NCBI RefSeq assembly: GCF_902170565.1
Contig: NZ_CABHXX010000065.1
Coordinates: 1 to 44,179 of the forward strand
Reading direction: 5' to 3'
Length of the DNA stretch: 44,179 nucleotides
Source: Yersinia thracica
GTDB taxonomy: Bacteria > Pseudomonadota > Gammaproteobacteria > Enterobacterales > Enterobacteriaceae
Shown: piece after piece, positions 38,268 through 44,179 of the stretch
Numbering within the stretch: position 1 is the stretch's first letter
How the letters are laid out: every line of letters starts with the position of its first letter
Program-made: the position numbers and the translations under genes
The notes under the pieces: generated by a model
Seen by the model: only the letters and a program-made list of their open reading frames with translations
Told to the model about the DNA's origin: nothing
The model's database searches: none

Positions 38268-40547
38268 ATGGACGAACAATTGAAACAGAGTGCGCTTGAT
38301 TTTCACCAATATCCTACTCCAGGGAAAATTCAGGTGTCGCCAACCAAACCGCTAGCCACCCAACGGGATTTGGCGCTAGCTTATTCTCCGGGTGTTGCTG
38401 CCCCCTGTCTGGAAATTGCTGCCGACCCACTGGCCGCCTATAAATATACTGCGCGCGGGAACTTGGTCGCGGTTATTTCGAACGGTACCGCGGTGCTGGG
38501 GCTGGGTAATATTGGCGCATTAGCGGGTAAACCGGTGATGGAGGGGAAAGGGGTTCTGTTCAAGAAGTTCTCCGGTATTGATGTGTTTGATATTGAAATA
38601 GATGAACTCGATCCTGACAAACTGATCGACATTATTGCTTCGCTGGAACCCACCTTTGGCGGTATCAATCTGGAAGATATCAAAGCACCGGAATGCTTTT
38701 ATATTGAGAAGAAACTGCGCGAGCGCATGAAAATCCCAGTGTTCCATGATGACCAACATGGCACGGCGATTATCTGTACCGCGGCGGTGCTCAACGGCTT
38801 GCGGGTGGTGAAGAAAGATATTAGTGATGTGAAATTGGTGGTCTCTGGGGCTGGGGCGGCATCCATTGCTTGCTTGAACTTGCTGGTCGCTCTGGGATTA
38901 AAGCCACACAACATCACAGCATGTGATTCCAAGGGCGTGATTTATAAAGGCCGTGAAGCCAATATGGCGGAAACTAAAGCGGCTTACGCGATTGAAGATA
39001 ATGGCCAGCGCACACTGGGCGATGCTATGCCGGGTGCGGATATATTCCTCGGCTGCTCCGGCCCCGGTGTGCTTACGCAAGACATGGTCAAAACCATGGC
39101 ACCTAGCCCGCTGATTCTGGCGCTGGCGAACCCGGAACCTGAAATTTTACCGCCATTAGCCAAAGCGGTGCGCCCAGATGCGATTATCTGCACTGGCCGC
39201 TCGGATTATCCGAATCAGGTCAACAACGTACTCTGCTTCCCGTTTATCTTCCGTGGTGCATTGGATGTGGGCGCGACCACCATTAACGAAGAGATGAAAC
39301 TGGCTTGTGTGCATGCTATTGCCGATCTGGCGCTGGCTGAGCAGAGTGACGTGGTGGCATCCGCCTATGGTGAACAAGATCTTTCCTTTGGCCCTGAATA
39401 CATCATTCCTAAACCATTCGACCCGCGCTTGATTGTGAAAATTGCACCGGCGGTGGCGAAAGCGGCTATGGAATCTGGTGTGGCCACTCGTCCAATCACT
39501 GACTTTAGCGCTTACATCGAAAAACTGTCGGAATTTGTCTATAAAACCAACCTGTTTATGAAGCCGATTTTCTCGCAGGCGAAAAAAGAGATGAAGCGAG
39601 TGGTGTTGGCTGAAGGGGAAGAAGAGCGCGTATTACATGCTACTCAAGAGCTGATTTCTCAAGGGTTGGCGTATCCCATCTTGATTGGTCGCCCGAGTGT
39701 GATTGAGACCCGGTTGAAGAAATTGGGCCTGCAAATGACTGCTGGGAAAGACTTCGAAGTGGTCAATAATGAATCTGATCCGCGCTTTAAAGATTATTGG
39801 CATGAATACTATCAAATCATGAAGCGCCGTGGCGTTTCACAGGAACAGGCGCGCCGCGCCGTGATTGGCAACCCAACACTGATTGGCTCCATCATGGTTC
39901 ATCGGGGCGAAGCCGATGCGATGATTTGCGGCACCATTGGCACTTATCATGAGCATTATGATGTGGTCGAGAAAGTCTTCGGTTTCCGCGCGGGTGCGCA
40001 TGTGGCGGGCGCAATGAATGCGCTGCTGTTACCCACCGGTAACACGTTTATCGCTGACACTTACGTCAATGATGACCCTACGCCAGAGCAGTTAGCCGAA
40101 ATCACCTTGATGGCGGCTGAAACTGTGCGCCGTTTTGGTATTGAGCCAAAAGTGGCGTTATTGTCTCATTCAAGTTTTGGTACCTCGAATTGCCCGGCAG
40201 CCCGTAAAATGCGCCGTACTCTGGAGTTGGTGAATCAGATGGCACCTGAACTGGAGATTGACGGTGAAATGCACGGTGACGCGGCGCTGGTGGAGAGTAT
40301 CCGTCATAACCTGATGCCGGACAGCCCACTGAAAGGGGCGGCTAACGTGCTGATTATGCCTAATATGGAAGCGGCGCGAATCAGTTATAACTTGCTGCGC
40401 GTCACTTCTTCAGAGGGCGTAACAGTAGGGCCAGTGCTGATGGGGGTAGCAAAACCGGTGCATATTCTGACGCCGATTGCTTCGGTGCGCCGAATTGTGA
40501 ATATGGTGGCGTTGGCGGTGGTAGAGGCAATTGCTCTTCGTCCTTGA
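38268..40547 (+). CDS. maeB: NADP-dependent malic enzyme MaeB with phosphotransacetylase-like domain
   Basis: MaeB decarboxylates malate to pyruvate, producing NADPH. The 759-residue protein has a malic-enzyme half: [33 protein letters not shown] and [16 protein letters not shown] (NADP fold). Its C-terminal half, from about 430 on, resembles phosphotransacetylase ([33 protein letters not shown]) and is regulatory, binding acetyl-CoA, rather than catalytic. A TATACT box lies at 38219-38224. An ERIC element follows the stop codon. Confidence 0.96.
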   Translation: MDEQLKQSALDFHQYPTPGKIQVSPTKPLATQRDLALAYSPGVAAPCLEIAADPLAAYKYTARGNLVAVISNGTAVLGLGNIGALAGKPVMEGKGVLFKKFSGIDVFDIEIDELDPDKLIDIIASLEPTFGGINLEDIKAPECFYIEKKLRERMKIPVFHDDQHGTAIICTAAVLNGLRVVKKDISDVKLVVSGAGAASIACLNLLVALGLKPHNITACDSKGVIYKGREANMAETKAAYAIEDNGQRTLGDAMPGADIFLGCSGPGVLTQDMVKTMAPSPLILALANPEPEILPPLAKAVRPDAIICTGRSDYPNQVNNVLCFPFIFRGALDVGATTINEEMKLACVHAIADLALAEQSDVVASAYGEQDLSFGPEYIIPKPFDPRLIVKIAPAVAKAAMESGVATRPITDFSAYIEKLSEFVYKTNLFMKPIFSQAKKEMKRVVLAEGEEERVLHATQELISQGLAYPILIGRPSVIETRLKKLGLQMTAGKDFEVVNNESDPRFKDYWHEYYQIMKRRGVSQEQARRAVIGNPTLIGSIMVHRGEADAMICGTIGTYHEHYDVVEKVFGFRAGAHVAGAMNALLLPTGNTFIADTYVNDDPTPEQLAEITLMAAETVRRFGIEPKVALLSHSSFGTSNCPAARKMRRTLELVNQMAPELEIDGEMHGDAALVESIRHNLMPDSPLKGAANVLIMPNMEAARISYNLLRVTSSEGVTVGPVLMGVAKPVHILTPIASVRRIVNMVALAVVEAIALRP

Positions 40548-40548
40548 C

Positions 40549-40662
40549 GCCGCAGCTGTGTTAGCAGCGCTCGCTCACCCGAATCACTTACCTGTGTAAG
40601 CTCATCGGGATGAGTTTGCTTGCTGTCTTGCTGCAACGCCAATGACTTTGAGTAATGCTCTT
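40549..40662. repeat. ERIC element downstream of maeB
   Basis: The core CTCACCCGAATCACTTACCT...TGTAAGCTCATCGGGAT closely matches the ERIC centre I know (CTCACCCCAGTCACTTACT...TGTAAGCTCCTGGGGAT). The ends pair imperfectly (ccgcagctg and ttgctgcaacgccaatgactt). It is close to full length and separates convergent maeB and yaiI. Confidence 0.85.
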
Positions 40663-40696
40663 TTTCTTGGTGTTGCAGTATCCATCACTCTCGTGC

Positions 40697-41154
40697 TTAT
40701 TTTTCTTGGTTGCGTGCCTGCTGTAACCACTTATCCAGCTCATTGGCAAATTGCTGGCGATCCCGCTGATTTAAGGTATTGGGGCCGCCGGTTTGAATAC
40801 CACTGGCGCGCATGGTGTCCATAAAGTCGCGCATATTCAACCGCTCACGAATGGTATCCGGGGTATAACGCTCACCGCGAGGGTTTAGCGCAATTCCCCC
40901 TTTTTCAATCACTTCTGCCGCCAGCGGAATATCGGCGGTGATCACTAAGTCGTTTTTTTCGACGCGCTGCACGATTTCGTTATCGGCCACATCAAAGCCG
41001 GAAGCCACCTGTAAGGTGCGGATAAACTTCGAGGGCGGTGTTTTGAGTGGCTGATTCGCCACCAGTGTGACCATCATGCCGGTTCTGTCTGCGGCACGAA
41101 ATAACACGTCCTTAATGACATTCGGACAGGCGTCCGCATCAACCCAAATTTGCA

Positions 41155-41155
<1 letters not shown>
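40697..41155 (-). CDS. yaiI: UPF0178 (DUF188) family protein YaiI
   Basis: This 152-residue protein of the PIN-like DUF188 family has [16 protein letters not shown] at the N-terminus and [18 protein letters not shown] in the middle, with conserved Asp residues as in nucleases. Activity is not established. Its ATG overlaps the hemF stop by one base (TGATG pattern), indicating translational coupling. In E. coli yaiI is elsewhere. Confidence 0.92.
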
Positions 41156-42132
<977 letters not shown>

Positions 42133-42261
42133 TTACCGCCATTGTTGTACTCTCGGTGCGGATGAGTGCTGAATGGTAGGATTTCGGCGAGATTTATCCG
42201 GATCTTCTCAAATATCATTACAGACTATCACTATGGGAAATATCACTTTATTATTGCGTGA

Positions 42262-42267
42262 TATAAT
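42262..42267 (+). promoter_or_regulatory. -10 box candidate before ypeA
   Basis: A consensus TATAAT lies 49 bp before the ypeA ATG. No good -35 is seen at standard spacing. Confidence 0.4.
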
Positions 42268-42315
42268 AAGGCGTAATAATCAGCATATTCATTTTACTCA
42301 AGGGTGCGAATATCC

Positions 42316-42741
42316 ATGGAAATCCGCGTATTTCAGCAAGGCGATTTTGAAGAAGTGATTCTGCTGTGGGAGCATTGCGACTTATTGCGGCCATGGAACG
42401 ATCCAGAAATGGATATTGAGCGTAAGCTGAATCATGACCCCGAATTGTTCCTGGTAGCGGAAGTCAGCGGCGCGATTGTTGGCTCGGTGATGGGCGGCTA
42501 TGACGGTCACCGAGGTTCTGCTTATTATCTGGGTGTTCATCCTGATTTTCGTGGTCGTGGCTTTGCCAATGCGCTGATCAGCCGCCTTGAGAAGAAACTC
42601 ATTGCCCGCGGCTGCCCGAAGCTCAATATCATGGTGCGCGAAGACAATGATGCAGTGATCGGCATGTATGAAAAGCTGGATTACGAAACCCAAGACAGCA
42701 TCATGCTGGGCAAACGGTTGATTGTGGATCAGGAGTATTGA
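42316..42741 (+). CDS. ypeA: GNAT-family N-acetyltransferase YpeA
   Basis: ATG 42316 gives 141 residues beginning [15 protein letters not shown], as in E. coli YpeA; four earlier codons are not needed. The acetyl-CoA motif is [18 protein letters not shown], and [17 protein letters not shown] closes the domain. The substrate is unknown. The gene order hemF-ypeA is conserved with E. coli. Confidence 0.93.
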   Translation: MEIRVFQQGDFEEVILLWEHCDLLRPWNDPEMDIERKLNHDPELFLVAEVSGAIVGSVMGGYDGHRGSAYYLGVHPDFRGRGFANALISRLEKKLIARGCPKLNIMVREDNDAVIGMYEKLDYETQDSIMLGKRLIVDQEY

Positions 42742-42915
42742 GGGGTTAGTGGGTTGAATTTAAAGAGTATTAATTTTAAATTCACTTTTAATTCGATAGC
42801 GCCACTGGCCGAAATGACCGAGCAATAGATAAGGTGATTTTGGCCTTTGTCTCAAAGTTTTTAGCCGCCAACTTTTCTATTTTCTGCTGTTTTTCTCTCC
42901 TCAAATCGACCTTAT

Positions 42916-42944
42916 TTGCCATAACTTATCCATGCGCATAGATA
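42916..42944 (+). promoter_or_regulatory. Candidate promoter of the integrase gene
   Basis: TTGCCA and TAGATA are spaced 17 bp, about 55 bp before the integrase ATG. A CACTCTT/AAGAGTG inverted repeat (42964-42994) lies between promoter and gene and could be an operator or arm-binding site. The rest of 42742-42998 shows no gene and no tRNA. Confidence 0.5.
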
Positions 42945-42998
42945 AATAAAATCTTTTTTGCCACACTCTTGCCACAATTAGAAATAAAAGAGTGCAGA

Positions 42999-44117
42999 AT
43001 GGCGACGATCCGCAAGCGTGGTGCCTATCAATGGGAAACTCAAATCCGTAAACGTGGCTTCCCGTCACAAACTAAAACGTTTAATACCAAAGCCGAGGCT
43101 GATGCCTGGGCAAAAATGGTTGAGTCGGAAATGGCTCGCGGCGTGTGGCTTAGTCGTAGCGAATCGGAATCGACAACGCTATATGACTCGTTAGTGCGTT
43201 ATGAGAATGAAATTGTCACCAACAAAAAGGGAGCGGTGCAAGATAGGTCTATTATCCGCATCTTTAAGCGGCAACCATTAGCCAGATGTTATATGGCCAG
43301 TATTCGTAGTGCCGATGTTGCCAAATTAAGAGACGAATGGTTAAAAGACTATGCGCCGGCCACGGTGCTACGCCGCCTATCTCTGCTTTCTCACTTATTT
43401 AATATTTCCCGCAAAGAGTGGGGAATGGAAAGCCTGATTAATCCTGTTGATCTGATCCGCAAACCCCAGCCCGATAATGCCCGTACACGGCGTATAGCTG
43501 TTGAGGCCGTTTCAGCCGTAGATGAATTGGGTAATGAGGTTAAAACGCCAAGAAACACCGCTCAGGACGAAATCGAGCGGATTGTTACCAATACTCAATC
43601 TCCGATATTGCCATCAGCGGTTTGCCTGGCGTTGGAAACGGCTATGCGACGTGGTGAAATTGTTGGGTTACGCTGGAAATATGTCGATTTAAAGCTGCGT
43701 GTCGCTCACTTGCCTAAGACAAAAAATGGCGATTCGCGTGATGTGCCGCTTTCTTCAAAAGCGGTAGCAGTATTAGAAAAGTTAAAGATTATCGCGGAGG
43801 CCAGGGAAGAGGACGAGAATTCAACTGATGATCGGGTATTTAAAGCTCGAGTTGACGCAATAAGCTGTGCATTCGATAGAGCCAGAAAGCGCGCTCGTAA
43901 ACTGTATGAGCAAGAATGTGCTGCTTCAGGAAAGAAAGCCAACTCAGATTATTTACTGGATTTGCGATTCCACGATTTACGCCATGAAGCCACCTCACGC
44001 CTGGCTGAAATCTTTCCTATGCACGAACTCACAAAAATAACTGGCCACAAAGACCCTAGAATGCTGATGAGATACTATCATCCTAGGGCAGAGGATTTGG
44101 CGAAGAAGTTGGTTTAA
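42999..44117 (+). CDS. Tyrosine site-specific integrase
   Basis: The 372-residue recombinase has an N-terminal arm-type domain (MATIRKRGAYQWETQIRKRG), a core-binding domain, and the catalytic residues: Arg in ETAMRRGEIVGLRW, Lys in LPKTKNGDSRDVPL, HDLRHEATSRL, and GHKDPRMLMRYYH with the nucleophile Tyr. It is intact. ATG 42999 is chosen over a TTG 30 bp earlier. It is next to core genes and near the window edge, so it likely belongs to an integrated element that continues to the right. Confidence 0.92.
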   Translation: MATIRKRGAYQWETQIRKRGFPSQTKTFNTKAEADAWAKMVESEMARGVWLSRSESESTTLYDSLVRYENEIVTNKKGAVQDRSIIRIFKRQPLARCYMASIRSADVAKLRDEWLKDYAPATVLRRLSLLSHLFNISRKEWGMESLINPVDLIRKPQPDNARTRRIAVEAVSAVDELGNEVKTPRNTAQDEIERIVTNTQSPILPSAVCLALETAMRRGEIVGLRWKYVDLKLRVAHLPKTKNGDSRDVPLSSKAVAVLEKLKIIAEAREEDENSTDDRVFKARVDAISCAFDRARKRARKLYEQECAASGKKANSDYLLDLRFHDLRHEATSRLAEIFPMHELTKITGHKDPRMLMRYYHPRAEDLAKKLV

Positions 44118-44179
44118 CTATATATTTTAGCTTTATTAATTGGAGGTTTTATTAGTTACTTACTGTCATTATATAAATG
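44118..44179. other. Window end after the integrase, no gene assigned
   Basis: The last 62 bp are A+T-rich and contain a GGAGG at about 44142-44146 and an ATG as the final codon. The next gene, if any, lies outside the window. Confidence 0.4.

Overview
The window looks like a chromosome segment of an enterobacterium of the genus Yersinia or a very close relative. Most proteins read as close relatives of E. coli K-12 proteins, and they sit in almost the E. coli order: purN-purM / upp-uraA-hda / yfgD(arsC-like)-bepA / perM / bcp-gcvR / dapA-bamC-purC-ypfJ / tmcA-ypfH-ypfN-dapE-yffB / ypfM-acrD / nudK-maeB / hemF-ypeA. Several intergenic regions carry ERIC-type palindromes of the long form I associate with Yersinia. 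The genus call is inference from memory of these families; no search was run.

Layout. (1) 1-20,553 is conserved core: polyamine acetylation (speG), purine and uracil metabolism (purN, purM, upp, uraA, purC), replication control (hda), outer-membrane biogenesis (bepA, bamC), lysine/diaminopimelate synthesis (dapA, dapE), glycine-cleavage control (gcvR), tRNA acetylation (tmcA) and a few conserved membrane proteins or hydrolases. One M15 peptidase is an accessory passenger in the dapE operon. (2) 20,554-25,543 is an insertion relative to E. coli: the stump of a large serine recombinase, a TPR protein, and a three-gene ABC importer of the ferric-iron/hexose-phosphate class. (3) 25,651-27,545 holds the tiny protein gene ypfM and then, on the minus strand, the most novel-looking locus: a 37-codon peptide gene followed by a stand-alone YcaO-domain enzyme. 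The peptide has a hydrophobic start beginning Met-Gly and an acidic, helix-prone C-terminal half, which resembles the N-terminal-core/C-terminal-follower layout of bottromycin precursors. This looks like a minimal RiPP system. (4) 27,559-31,179 is the AcrD efflux pump and a small winged-helix regulator with a perfect inverted-repeat operator. (5) 31,218-36,733 is NarP plus napFDABC, periplasmic nitrate respiration, with an FNR-like site in the regulatory gap. (6) 36,881-37,450 is a Phd/YefM-RelE toxin-antitoxin pair. (7) 37,479-42,741 is core again: nudK, maeB, yaiI, hemF, ypeA. (8) From 42,916 a tyrosine integrase with its own promoter may mark the edge of an island or prophage that leaves the window.

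Repeats and structured DNA are a theme. ERIC elements or ERIC remnants lie between purM and purN (where one supplies the purN start region), between bamC and purC (long form), at the end of the M15 gene (where one supplies the stop codon), after napC and after maeB. A separate hairpin module of about 160 bp sits between two copies of the same terminator at 9,230-9,447. No tRNA, rRNA or CRISPR array was seen.
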